Shown here: positions 6,252-12,455 of the stretch, in pieces | Position numbering within the stretch: the first letter of the stretch is position 1 | How the letters are laid out: each line of letters begins with the position of its first letter | NCBI GenBank assembly: GCA_016462095.1 | Contig: JAEMTW010000033.1 | Coordinates: forward strand, 1 to 12,455 | Length of the DNA: 12,455 nucleotides | Reading direction: 5' to 3' | Source: Thermoleophilia bacterium | Lineage (GTDB): Bacteria; Actinomycetota; Thermoleophilia; Gaiellales; F1-60-MAGs149 | Translations under genes and position numbers: made by a program | Notes under the pieces: model-generated | What the model saw: only the letters and a program-made list of their open reading frames with translations | The model's database searches: none | Told to the model about the DNA's origin: nothing

Positions 6252-7493
6252 ATGGAGGCGCTCCCCACTACCGCAGACGTTGTGATCGTTGGTGGGGGCT
6301 CAATCGGGCTCAGCACCGCATACGCGCTTGGCTTGCGTGGCGTGTCGTCTGTTGTGCTCGAGCGCGGCCAGATCGGCGTTGGCGCCTCGTCGGGCACCGC
6401 CTGCATGGTCACGCCCAGCCATGCAGAACGCATGGCGTCGCCAACCTCGTTGCGCGAAGGCGTGCGCCATCTGTTTGATGCCGAGGCTCCACTCAAGTTG
6501 CGTGGCCGCCCGAGTGAGCTGGCCTGGATTGCGCGTTTTACGGTGGCGTCGGCCCGAGCGAACGCAGCCGACAGTGGCACGGAGCACCTGCGCTTGATGG
6601 CGCGCCGGAGCCTCGAGTTGCATCGAGCCTGGAACGACGCACTCAAGACGGGCCTGGTCGAAGAGGGCACCCTCAATGTCTGGACCGGGCCGAACGCGCA
6701 CGAAGACCGTGCCGCCATCGTCGCGGACCAGCGCGCTGCGGGGATGACCTTGATCGAGCTCGACGCAGCGGCTGTTGCCGAGCTCGAGCCGTCGGTCCGC
6801 AACGTCACGGTCGGGGCGCTCTGCACGGACGACGGGCACGTCGATTCGCTCGGCTTCATCCAGGCTGTCGCGGCGGGTGCACGCTCGGTCGGTGCTGAGA
6901 TCTACGAGAACGTCGAGCTGATGCGTATCGATCGCAGCGGCGTCGATCTGCGGATCGAGACGACGCGTGGTGTGATGACCTGCGGCCACCTCGTGCTGGC
7001 CGCCGGAGTCTGGTCGCGCCACTTTGCAGACGACGTTGGCAGTGCGATACCGCTGACGGCTGCGAAGGGCTACCACGTCGATTACGCAGGTGCGAACCCG
7101 GAGGGCAAACGCCCGATCTATCTGTCGGACGAACACGTCGTCGGTACGCCGCTGGCAGGTCGCCTGCGCCTGGCGGGGACGATGGAGATCGGGACGGATC
7201 CAGATCTGATTGACGTGCGCCGTGTCCATGCGATTCGTCGTGCGGGTGAACACCATTTCGATGGCATAACAGGCACTGAGCCGGCGGCGATTTGGAAGGG
7301 GCTACGTCCGCTCAGCGCTGACAGCATGCCGCTGATCGGACCGTCGCCAAGCGATCGGCGCATCACGATCGCCACGGGACACGGCATGCTCGGGATCACG
7401 CTCGGTCCCGTCTCGGGCGAGCTCGCGGCCGATTGTGTGACGGGTGCAGCGGCTGCGCCCGACCCACTGCTCGACCCCGCGCGTTTTCGATAG
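6252..7493 (+). CDS. FAD-dependent amino-acid dehydrogenase/oxidase, DAO family (DadA-like)
   Basis: The 413-residue protein has an N-terminal dinucleotide fold VVIVGGGSIGLSTAYALGLR (10-29; GxGxxG at 14-19) with Glu37 closing the second strand in VVLERG. The segment HLFDAEAPLKLRGRPSELAW matches the DadA-type pattern of a loop ending in aPL-x-LRP followed by W-x-x-F. The C-terminal FAD motif KGLRPLSADSMPLIGPSP and ATGHGMLGITLGPVSGELAA is typical of D-amino acid dehydrogenases and related glycine/sarcosine oxidases. It should oxidise the C-N bond of a small amino acid or N-methyl amino acid to an imine, which hydrolyses to an oxo acid and ammonia or amine. The exact substrate, and whether the acceptor is quinone or oxygen, cannot be decided. 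It has no signal peptide and is probably cytosolic or peripheral to the membrane. It converges on the next FAD enzyme across the repeat cluster 7505-7678. Confidence 0.87.
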   Translation: MEALPTTADVVIVGGGSIGLSTAYALGLRGVSSVVLERGQIGVGASSGTACMVTPSHAERMASPTSLREGVRHLFDAEAPLKLRGRPSELAWIARFTVASARANAADSGTEHLRLMARRSLELHRAWNDALKTGLVEEGTLNVWTGPNAHEDRAAIVADQRAAGMTLIELDAAAVAELEPSVRNVTVGALCTDDGHVDSLGFIQAVAAGARSVGAEIYENVELMRIDRSGVDLRIETTRGVMTCGHLVLAAGVWSRHFADDVGSAIPLTAAKGYHVDYAGANPEGKRPIYLSDEHVVGTPLAGRLRLAGTMEIGTDPDLIDVRRVHAIRRAGEHHFDGITGTEPAAIWKGLRPLSADSMPLIGPSPSDRRITIATGHGMLGITLGPVSGELAADCVTGAAAAPDPLLDPARFR

Positions 7494-7504
7494 CACGTCC
7501 GGCA

Positions 7505-7636
7505 ATCAGCTTCCTATTGGGGTCAGACCCTTTTAGGAAGTTAGAGGCCGCTGGGATGTTTGGTTGGTTGATCAGCTTCCTATTGGGGTCAGACCCTTTT
7601 AGGAAGTTAGGGGCCGTTGGGGTGATCGGCTAGTTG
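7505..7636. repeat. Tandem duplication, two 66-bp units each holding a GGGGTCAGACCC palindrome
   Basis: Unit 1 is 7505-7570 and unit 2 is 7571-7636. The first 40 bases are identical in both (ATCAGCTTCCTATTGGGGTC onward). The remaining 26 bases have diverged but are still alignable (e.g. GGCCGCTGGG versus GGCCGTTGGG). Within them the dyads are 7510-7540 and 7576-7606, with 7-bp arms CTTCCTA/TAGGAAG around the core. Confidence 0.9.
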
Positions 7637-7641
7637 ATTCG

Positions 7642-7678
7642 ACTTCCTAAAAGGGTCTGACCCCAATAGGAAGCTGAT
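7642..7678. repeat. Third, inverted copy of the GGGGTCAGACCC palindrome
   Basis: All 37 bases are the reverse complement of the palindromic part of the 7505 and 7571 units. Dyad 7643-7673 is centred on T7658. It abuts and slightly overlaps the stop codon of the PYROXD2-like gene. With the two tandem copies it gives three hairpins between convergent genes. Confidence 0.9.
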
Positions 7679-9228
7679 CACCGCCGGCCGAGCACGTGCA
7701 TCGCGGCGCTGCGGCCTGCGATGCCACTGACCGCACCACCGCGTCGTGCGCCGCTGCCGCACAACAGAACGCGCTCGTGATGCGTCTCGACGCCCCAGCG
7801 ACCAACCTCGAGCTCCGACTCGGCCCAGGGCCACTGCAGATCGCGGTGGAAGATGTTGCCGCCCGGCAGTCCGAGCGATTCTTCGAGGTCCTGCGGACAC
7901 TTGGCCTCGATACACGGTCGGCCATCTTGGTCGAGCGCGATGACATCGAGCAGTGGCTCGGCGAGGTGTGCTTCGAAGCCAGCGAGCGTTCGCTCGAGGT
8001 ACTCGGCGGTGCGCGCCTTCGGGTCGTCGGCAAAGAGTCGGGCAGGAGCGTGCAGGCCGAACAAGGTCAGCGTGTGGTACCCCTGCTTCAGTAGCTCGGG
8101 CGAGAGGATCGACGGGTCGGTCAGCGTGTGGCAGTAGAGCTCGCTGGGCGGCAGCGTTGGAAACTTGCCGGCGGAGGCCTGTCGGAAGGCAGTCTCGAGC
8201 TGGTCGTAGCCCTCGTCGATGTGGAGCGTGCCGGCGAAGGCTTCGTGAGGATCGCGACCGCTCTTCAACTTCGGCAGTCGCTTGACGACCATGTTGACCT
8301 TCAGCTGGGCACCTTCGGGCGCCGGGGTGGGGGCTGTCTCGCCAAGCAGCGCCGCCAGCGTGGCGGGCGCAACGTTGGCAAGCACGACGGGGGCGGAGGC
8401 GGTGTGCTCGCCGTCGGCCGTCCGCCAGGTCACTTCCGCGGCGTCGATTCCGGGTTGGATCGCGAGCACATCGGCGCCGGTCAGGATCTCGGCACCCGCG
8501 CGAGCGGCCACGGCATGAAGCGCGGCCGAGACCGTGCCCATGCCACCGACAGGGACCTTCCAGTCGCCCGTACCGTCGCCGACGACGTGGTAGAGAAAGC
8601 AGCGGTTCTGGGCCAGCGAGTTGTCCTTGGCACCGGCGAACGTGCCGATCAGGCCGTCGGTCAGCACGACGCCGCGCACCAGATCGTCGTCGATGGCGTG
8701 CTCGATCCAGTCGCCAAGTGGTTGTTCGACGAGTGCGTCCCAGACGTGGGGAAGATCGTGGAAGAGCGCCTTGGCGTCGGCCTTCGACGGCAGCGTGCCG
8801 AGCAGCGTCGGCGCAAGTCGGCGCGCGATCTCGCTCGATTCGGCGTAGAACTGCTGCCATTGCTCCCACGCCTTGTCGTTGCCGGTCAGTGAGCGAAACG
8901 AGCGGGCGGACGTAGCCGCATGACGGCCGACGAGCAGGCCGGTGTCGCGCCCGTCGCGCATTGCCGGTGTGTAAGACGAGATGTCGCGCGAACGCAATTC
9001 GAGCGGTAGTGCGAGTTCGTCGATGATCTCGGTTGGCAACAGCGAGACGAGGTAGGCGTAGCGCGACAGGCGTACATCGACGCCGCGAAAGGGGCGCTCA
9101 GAGACTGCTGCGCCACCGGTTTCGTCGAGTCGCTCGAGGACGAGCACTCGTTGCCCAGCGAGGCTGAGATAGGCGGCTGCGGTCAGCCCGTTATGCCCGC
9201 CACCGACGATGATTGCGTCCCACTGCAC
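7678..9228 (-). CDS. PYROXD2/phytoene-desaturase-like FAD-dependent oxidoreductase
   Basis: The 516-residue protein has an N-terminal FAD fold: with the start used here it begins (M)QWDAIIVGGGHNGLTAAAYL, with the glycine motif at 9-14, Glu32 in VLVLER and the ETGGAA loop at 36-41. It ends with the second FAD motif LLCGSGARRGGAVSGIAGRS. This head-and-tail arrangement and length match the CrtI-related family containing human PYROXD2, whose substrates are mostly unknown. No other carotenoid genes are present, so carotenoid desaturation is not supported. The frame is also open from ATG 9255 (adding MGRAKYADA). GTG 9228 is preferred because the shorter N terminus is typical of the family and TACGCT lies exactly 6 bp upstream. 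The stop TGA touches the inverted palindrome at 7678. Divergent from the glutamate-synthase-like operon. Confidence 0.85.
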   Translation of the reverse strand: MQWDAIIVGGGHNGLTAAAYLSLAGQRVLVLERLDETGGAAVSERPFRGVDVRLSRYAYLVSLLPTEIIDELALPLELRSRDISSYTPAMRDGRDTGLLVGRHAATSARSFRSLTGNDKAWEQWQQFYAESSEIARRLAPTLLGTLPSKADAKALFHDLPHVWDALVEQPLGDWIEHAIDDDLVRGVVLTDGLIGTFAGAKDNSLAQNRCFLYHVVGDGTGDWKVPVGGMGTVSAALHAVAARAGAEILTGADVLAIQPGIDAAEVTWRTADGEHTASAPVVLANVAPATLAALLGETAPTPAPEGAQLKVNMVVKRLPKLKSGRDPHEAFAGTLHIDEGYDQLETAFRQASAGKFPTLPPSELYCHTLTDPSILSPELLKQGYHTLTLFGLHAPARLFADDPKARTAEYLERTLAGFEAHLAEPLLDVIALDQDGRPCIEAKCPQDLEESLGLPGGNIFHRDLQWPWAESELEVGRWGVETHHERVLLCGSGARRGGAVSGIAGRSAAMHVLGRR

Positions 9229-9234
9229 AGCGTC

Positions 9235-9240
9235 AGCGTA
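9235..9240 (-). promoter_or_regulatory. -10-like element TACGCT, 6 bp before GTG 9228
   Basis: Minus strand TACGCT, then GACGCT, then GTG. If it is real, it lies inside the longer frame starting at ATG 9255, which favours the shorter start. No Shine-Dalgarno site was seen before either start. Confidence 0.35.
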
Positions 9241-9336
9241 CTTTGCCCGGCCCATACGTGTGCTTCGACATACCGTCGTGTGAAGGTACGGAGATCAGCA
9301 ACACACACCAGCACTTCCCTAAAGGCTCGGTGCCTG

Positions 9337-9342
9337 TACCAT
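9337..9342 (+). promoter_or_regulatory. Possible -10 element TACCAT of the glxBCD-like operon
   Basis: TACCAT fits TANNNT. Transcription from it would give a leader of about 55 nt holding the 9360-9377 dyad and a GGAGG ribosome binding site. TTCCCT at 9315-9320 is a poor -35. No convincing GlnR or NtcA-like site was recognised. This is tentative. Confidence 0.25.
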
Positions 9343-9359
9343 TACGACCTGTGCTGCGA

Positions 9360-9377
9360 ATGCGTTCCGCGACGCAT
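9360..9377. promoter_or_regulatory. Dyad ATGCGT-N6-ACGCAT in the glxBCD-like leader
   Basis: A perfect 6-bp inverted repeat with a 6-bp spacer (TCCGCG), ending 26 bp before the ATG at 9404. It could be an operator or a small RNA hairpin just upstream of the ribosome binding site. Confidence 0.35.
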
Positions 9378-9403
9378 GGTGGCCCTGACGTCTGGAGGCT
9401 CGT

Positions 9404-10312
9404 ATGTGCGGAATTGTTGGACTCTTTGCCAAGAACCCCGAGGTAGAGGCAAACCTTGGTGCGCTGCTCGCGCCGATGCTCTTTGAAATGAGCGATCGTG
9501 GTCCGGATAGCGCGGGAGTCGCTTTCTATCGCGAACCCGTTGCCGCTGGCCACACGAAGTTGACGCTGCAGCACGACGACCTCAACTTCGATTGGAGCGC
9601 GCTCCGCAAAGGCATCAAGGAGAAGTTTGGTGCGAACAAGGGCATCGAGCGCCGCGCCAACCATGCCGTGATCGTCGCGCATGCCGATGCCGCGCCGGTC
9701 GAGGCGTGGATCGAGGAGCGCTACCCCGACGTCAAGATCATGAGCGCCGGTGAGGCGATCGAGATCTACAAGGAGGTTGGTCGCCCCGAGGCCTTCATTG
9801 AGACGTTCGACATCAAGTCGCTCAACGGCACGCACGCACTCGGCCACACGCGGATGGCCACCGAGTCGAAGGTTACGACCGCTGGCTCACACCCATTTTC
9901 GACGGGCCTCGACCTCTGCCTCGTGCACAACGGGTCGCTGTCGAACCACAACGGGCTGCGCCGGATGTTGCGTCGCGAGGGGATTCGCTTCCAGACCCTC
10001 AACGACACCGAAGTCGCAGCTGGCTACATGATGTGGCGTCAGCGTGAGGGCGACACCTTGACCGAGATGATGGACAACGCGTTCGAGGATCTCGACGGGT
10101 TCTATACGTTCCTGATCGGCACGCGCGATGGCTTTTCGGTCGTGCGCGACCCGATTGCGTGCAAGCCAGCCGTGCTCGCAGAGACCGATGAGTGGGTCGC
10201 AATGTCGTCCGAGTATCGCTCGATCGCGACGCTGCCAGGAGCAGAAAATGCCAAGACCTGGGAGCCGGCACCGGCCACGGTCTACTCGTGGGAGAAGGAG
10301 GCGGTGCGATGA
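9404..10312 (+). CDS. glxB: Class II glutamine amidotransferase subunit of a split glutamate-synthase-like enzyme (GlxB/MgsA type)
   Basis: The 302-residue protein is an Ntn-type glutaminase. It begins MCGIVGLFAK, so Cys2 becomes the N-terminal nucleophile after Met removal. DRGPDSAG (31-38), GHTRMATES (147-155, Arg150), HNGSLSNHN (175-183, Asn176-Gly177) and NDTE (200-203) supply the usual glutamine and oxyanion contacts. It matches the GlxB/MgsA group, whose partners carry the other glutamate synthase domains. In N-methylglutamate synthase (EC 2.1.1.21) the three-subunit enzyme exchanges the amino group of glutamate for methylamine. ATG 9404 has GGAGG at 9394-9398, 5 bases upstream. The stop overlaps the next ATG as ATGA. 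Its neighbours make it the first gene of a three-gene operon. Confidence 0.85.
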   Translation: MCGIVGLFAKNPEVEANLGALLAPMLFEMSDRGPDSAGVAFYREPVAAGHTKLTLQHDDLNFDWSALRKGIKEKFGANKGIERRANHAVIVAHADAAPVEAWIEERYPDVKIMSAGEAIEIYKEVGRPEAFIETFDIKSLNGTHALGHTRMATESKVTTAGSHPFSTGLDLCLVHNGSLSNHNGLRRMLRREGIRFQTLNDTEVAAGYMMWRQREGDTLTEMMDNAFEDLDGFYTFLIGTRDGFSVVRDPIACKPAVLAETDEWVAMSSEYRSIATLPGAENAKTWEPAPATVYSWEKEAVR

Positions 10313-11007
10313 CAACTGCGACGGACGTTGAGGTTGTCGACCTCGCAACGACGCCGCTTCGCGAACTCAACCAGCGGCTGCACGACGGTGCCGCTGGTGG
10401 TCCGCTGCGCTGGCGCATCATCAATCCGAATGGCGCACACGCTGTCGCGGTTGGTGTCGACGCGCCCTTCGAGATCGAGATCGACGGGCATACGGGCTAC
10501 TACACGGCCGGCATGAACAAGCACGCGCACGTCCGTGTCAACGGCAACGTTGGCGTTGGCTGCGGCGAGAACATCATGAGCGGCTCGATCCACATCACCG
10601 GCAATGCCTCGCAGGCCTGCGCGGCGACGGGGCGTGGCGGCCTGGTGATTGTCGATGGCGATGCTGCGGCACGCTGCGGCATCTCGATGAAGGGTGTCGA
10701 GATCGTCGTCAAGGGCAGCATTGGCCACATGAGCGCGTTTATGGCTCAGTCCGGCGCACTCGTTGTCTGCGGCGATGCTGGTGATTCGCTCGGCGACTCG
10801 ATCTACGAGACGCACATCTACGTGCGTGGCTCCGTCGAAGGGCTCGGCGCGGACTGCATCGAGAAGGAGCTCAAAGAGTTTCATCGCGAGGAGCTCGGAC
10901 GGCTGCTGACTGCAGCCGGCGCCGACGCCAAGGTCGATGAGTTCAAGCGTTACGGCTCCGCACGCCGTCTCTACAACTTCAACATCGACCATGCCGGCGA
11001 GTACTAG
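10309..11007 (+). CDS. glxC: GXGXG-domain subunit of a split glutamate-synthase-like enzyme (GlxC/MgsB type)
   Basis: The 232-residue protein corresponds to the C-terminal beta-helix (GXGXG) domain of the glutamate synthase large subunit. It has repeated Gly-rich turns: VNGNVGVGCGENIMSGSI (77-94), GNASQACAATGRGG (98-111), GDAAARCGISMKGVEIVVKG (117-136) and CGDAGDSLGDSIYETHIYVR (154-173). This domain is structural, linking the glutaminase and FMN sites; here it is a separate chain, as in GlxC/MgsB. A C-terminal helical tail (KELKEFHREELGRLL, 186-200) is also family-like. An in-frame GTG at 10192 would add 39 residues inside the previous gene. ATG 10309 is chosen because AAGGAGG (10295-10301) lies 7 bases upstream and it forms the ATGA overlap. 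The next gene starts 15 bp after the stop. Confidence 0.85.
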   Translation: MTTATDVEVVDLATTPLRELNQRLHDGAAGGPLRWRIINPNGAHAVAVGVDAPFEIEIDGHTGYYTAGMNKHAHVRVNGNVGVGCGENIMSGSIHITGNASQACAATGRGGLVIVDGDAAARCGISMKGVEIVVKGSIGHMSAFMAQSGALVVCGDAGDSLGDSIYETHIYVRGSVEGLGADCIEKELKEFHREELGRLLTAAGADAKVDEFKRYGSARRLYNFNIDHAGEY

Positions 11008-11022
11008 GCCGGAGGGACTGAC

Positions 11023-12381
11023 ATGAGCGATTACAACGGACAAGCCGGAGACGGCATGAATTGGCAGCCTGGTCTGCGCGAGTCGTACATCTTTGATCGC
11101 AACACGATCGAGGAGATTCGACGAGCAGCCAGCCAGGGCATCTACGACATTCGCGGCTTTGGTGCCAAGCGCAAGCTGCCGCACTTTGATGATCTGCTGT
11201 TTCTTGGTGCAAGCATGTCGCGCTATCCCCTCGAGGGCTATCGCGAGCGCTGCGACACGAGCGTCACGCTCGGTACGCGCTTTGCAAAGAAGCCAATCGA
11301 AATCAAGATCCCGATCACGATCGCGGGCATGAGCTTCGGTGCGCTGTCGGGGCAGGCCAAGGAGGCGCTCGGACGTGGCGCCACGATGGCAGGCACATCG
11401 ACGACGACCGGTGACGGCGGCATGACGGAGGAGGAGCGCGGGCATTCCGAGATCCTCGTCTACCAGGTGCTGCCCTCGCGGTACGGCATGAACCCCGACG
11501 ATCTGCGTCGTGCTGACGCGATCGAGGTCGTCGTTGGTCAGGGCGCCAAGCCGGGCGGCGGCGGCATGCTGCTGGGCCAGAAGATCTCGGATCGCGTTGC
11601 CGAGATGCGCAACCTGCCGAAGGGCATCGATCAGCGCAGCGCCTGTCGTCACCCCGACTGGACAGGGCCGGACGACCTCGAGATCAAGATCGAGGAGATC
11701 CGCGAAATTACCGACTGGGAGAAGCCGATCTACATCAAGATCGGTGCCAGCCGTCCGTACTACGACACACAGTTGGCCGTCAAGGCCGGTGCTGATGTGA
11801 TCGTGCTTGACGGCATGCAGGGCGGTACCGCCGCCACGCAGGACGTCTTTATCGAGCACGTTGGCCTGCCGACCTTGGCCTGTATCCGCGAGGCCGTCGA
11901 GGCGTTGCAAGAGATGGGTATGCATCGTGAGGTGCAGCTGATCGTGTCGGGTGGTATTCGCAATGGTGCCGACGTCGCGAAGGCCTTGGCACTTGGTGCC
12001 GATGCCGTTTCGATTGGTGTGGCAGCGATGATCGCTCTTGGCGATAACGATCCGGCCTACGCCGATGATTACGCGAAGATCGGCTCGGCAGCCGGCTTCT
12101 ATGACGACTGGCATGAGGGCAAGGACCCCGCGGGCATTTCGACGCAGGATCCGGAACTGTCGAAGCGACTCGACCCCGAACTTGGTGGGCGGCGCCTCAA
12201 CAACTATCTCAGGACAATGACGCTCGAGACGCAGACGCTGGCGCGTGCGGCGGGCAAGAGCGACGTGCATAACCTCGAGCCGGAGGACCTCGTGGCGTTG
12301 ACGATCGAGGCCGCTGCGATGGCTCGTGTGCCGCTGGCCGGCACGGACTGGATTCCTGGCCGCTCGAAAGACGGCTTCTAG
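11023..12381 (+). CDS. glxD: FMN-binding glutamate-synthase-like subunit (GlxD/MgsC type), lacking Fe-S ligands
   Basis: The 452-residue TIM-barrel protein matches the synthase domain of GltB. It has MSFGALSGQAKEALGRGA (103-120), GTSTTTGDGG (124-133), GQGAKPGGGGMLLGQK (172-187), the catalytic-site DGMQGGTAATQ (263-273) and the FMN phosphate loop SGGIRNGADVAKALALGADA (309-328). Where classical GltB has three Cys of the [3Fe-4S] cluster, ending in CPxGIATQ, this protein has YDDWHEGKDPAGISTQ (360-375), so Ala357, Trp363 and Asp368 occupy the ligand positions. With GlxB- and GlxC-like partners upstream, the likely product is a three-subunit enzyme such as N-methylglutamate synthase rather than an NADPH- or ferredoxin-dependent glutamate synthase; the amine substrate is inferred. 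ATG 11023 has GGAGGG (11011-11016) 6 bases upstream. A palindrome follows 21 bp after the stop. Confidence 0.87.
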   Translation: MSDYNGQAGDGMNWQPGLRESYIFDRNTIEEIRRAASQGIYDIRGFGAKRKLPHFDDLLFLGASMSRYPLEGYRERCDTSVTLGTRFAKKPIEIKIPITIAGMSFGALSGQAKEALGRGATMAGTSTTTGDGGMTEEERGHSEILVYQVLPSRYGMNPDDLRRADAIEVVVGQGAKPGGGGMLLGQKISDRVAEMRNLPKGIDQRSACRHPDWTGPDDLEIKIEEIREITDWEKPIYIKIGASRPYYDTQLAVKAGADVIVLDGMQGGTAATQDVFIEHVGLPTLACIREAVEALQEMGMHREVQLIVSGGIRNGADVAKALALGADAVSIGVAAMIALGDNDPAYADDYAKIGSAAGFYDDWHEGKDPAGISTQDPELSKRLDPELGGRRLNNYLRTMTLETQTLARAAGKSDVHNLEPEDLVALTIEAAAMARVPLAGTDWIPGRSKDGF

Positions 12382-12402
12382 ACCTTTGTCGAACTACTGG
12401 CG

Positions 12403-12437
12403 GATGTCATAAAGGGGTCAGACCCTTATGTGACATC
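12403..12437. repeat. Palindromic element, GGGGTCAGACCC family (arms GATGTCAT/GTGACATC)
   Basis: A 35-bp dyad centred on A12420: a 7-bp outer arm, G-T pairs at 12410/12430 and 12414/12426, one mismatch, then GGGTC-A-GACCC. It lies 21 bp after the stop of the last glx gene, where a terminator would be expected, but no T-run follows within the visible sequence. Confidence 0.85.
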
Positions 12438-12455
12438 AGACGACCTCCGGCCGTA

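Noticed and set aside
7505..7678. Possible CRISPR-like array at the hairpin cluster
   Set aside because: There are only two direct units and one inverted copy, the spacers are related to each other rather than unique, and no cas genes are present.
7607..8869. A 420-codon minus-strand open frame overlapping the PYROXD2-like gene in another frame
   Set aside because: It is extremely Arg-rich with no motif, and it runs through the hairpin repeat; the in-register FAD enzyme explains the coding signal.
9256..9403. A GlnR- or NtcA-type nitrogen operator upstream of the glxBCD-like operon
   Set aside because: No sequence close enough to either consensus was found; only the ATGCGT-N6-ACGCAT dyad stands out.
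10282..12270. A 662-codon open frame on the minus strand, opposite glxC and glxD
   Set aside because: It mirrors the codon positions of two clear plus-strand genes. Its translation is rich in Arg, His, Val and Asp without any recognisable domain, as expected for an antisense shadow in GC-rich DNA.

Overview
The window is 12.5 kb of GC-rich, gene-dense DNA with short intergenic gaps, GTG starts mixed with ATG, and operons joined by 1-4 bp overlaps. It looks like an actinobacterial chromosome. The gene content and the apparent leaderless starts make me think of a deep lineage such as Thermoleophilia, but that placement is inference. No tRNA, rRNA, CRISPR array, transposase or phage gene was seen.

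Layout, left to right. (1) An acetyl-CoA-synthetase-like acyl-CoA ligase on the minus strand starts at 589 and runs off the left edge. (2) It is divergent from a plus-strand pair, an MFS exporter and a 5-formyltetrahydrofolate cyclo-ligase, joined by TAATG. (3) A carboxymuconolactone-decarboxylase-family protein follows on the plus strand. (4) A minus-strand pair, a class I glutamine amidotransferase followed by an amidase-signature hydrolase, is joined by GTGA. (5) bioY (biotin transporter S component) is divergent from that pair and is followed by a DadA-like FAD oxidoreductase. (6) A PYROXD2/phytoene-desaturase-like FAD oxidoreductase lies on the minus strand. (7) A three-gene plus-strand operon encodes glutamate synthase as separate parts: class II amidotransferase, GXGXG domain and FMN domain. 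This is the GlxBCD/MgsABC (N-methylglutamate synthase) arrangement.

Several genes act on organic nitrogen: the amidase, the glutamine amidotransferase, the DadA-like enzyme and the GlxBCD/MgsABC-like complex. A common role in recovering nitrogen from amides, amino acids and methylated amines is plausible but inferred. The FMN subunit has none of the three cysteines that hold the [3Fe-4S] cluster in classical glutamate synthase, which fits a redox-neutral amine exchange better than NADPH- or ferredoxin-driven glutamate synthesis.

Two further signals stand out. First, the intergenic gaps hold seven long near-perfect palindromes (31-38 bp). Five share the core GGGGTCAGACCC, and across the three loci where these lie the flanking arms differ in sequence yet stay self-complementary. 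Second, seven genes that begin transcription units, with no obvious Shine-Dalgarno site, have a -10-like hexamer (TANNNT, once GANNNT) exactly 6 or 7 bp before the start codon, as expected for leaderless mRNAs. Most genes inside operons, and the first glx gene, instead carry clear Shine-Dalgarno sites.
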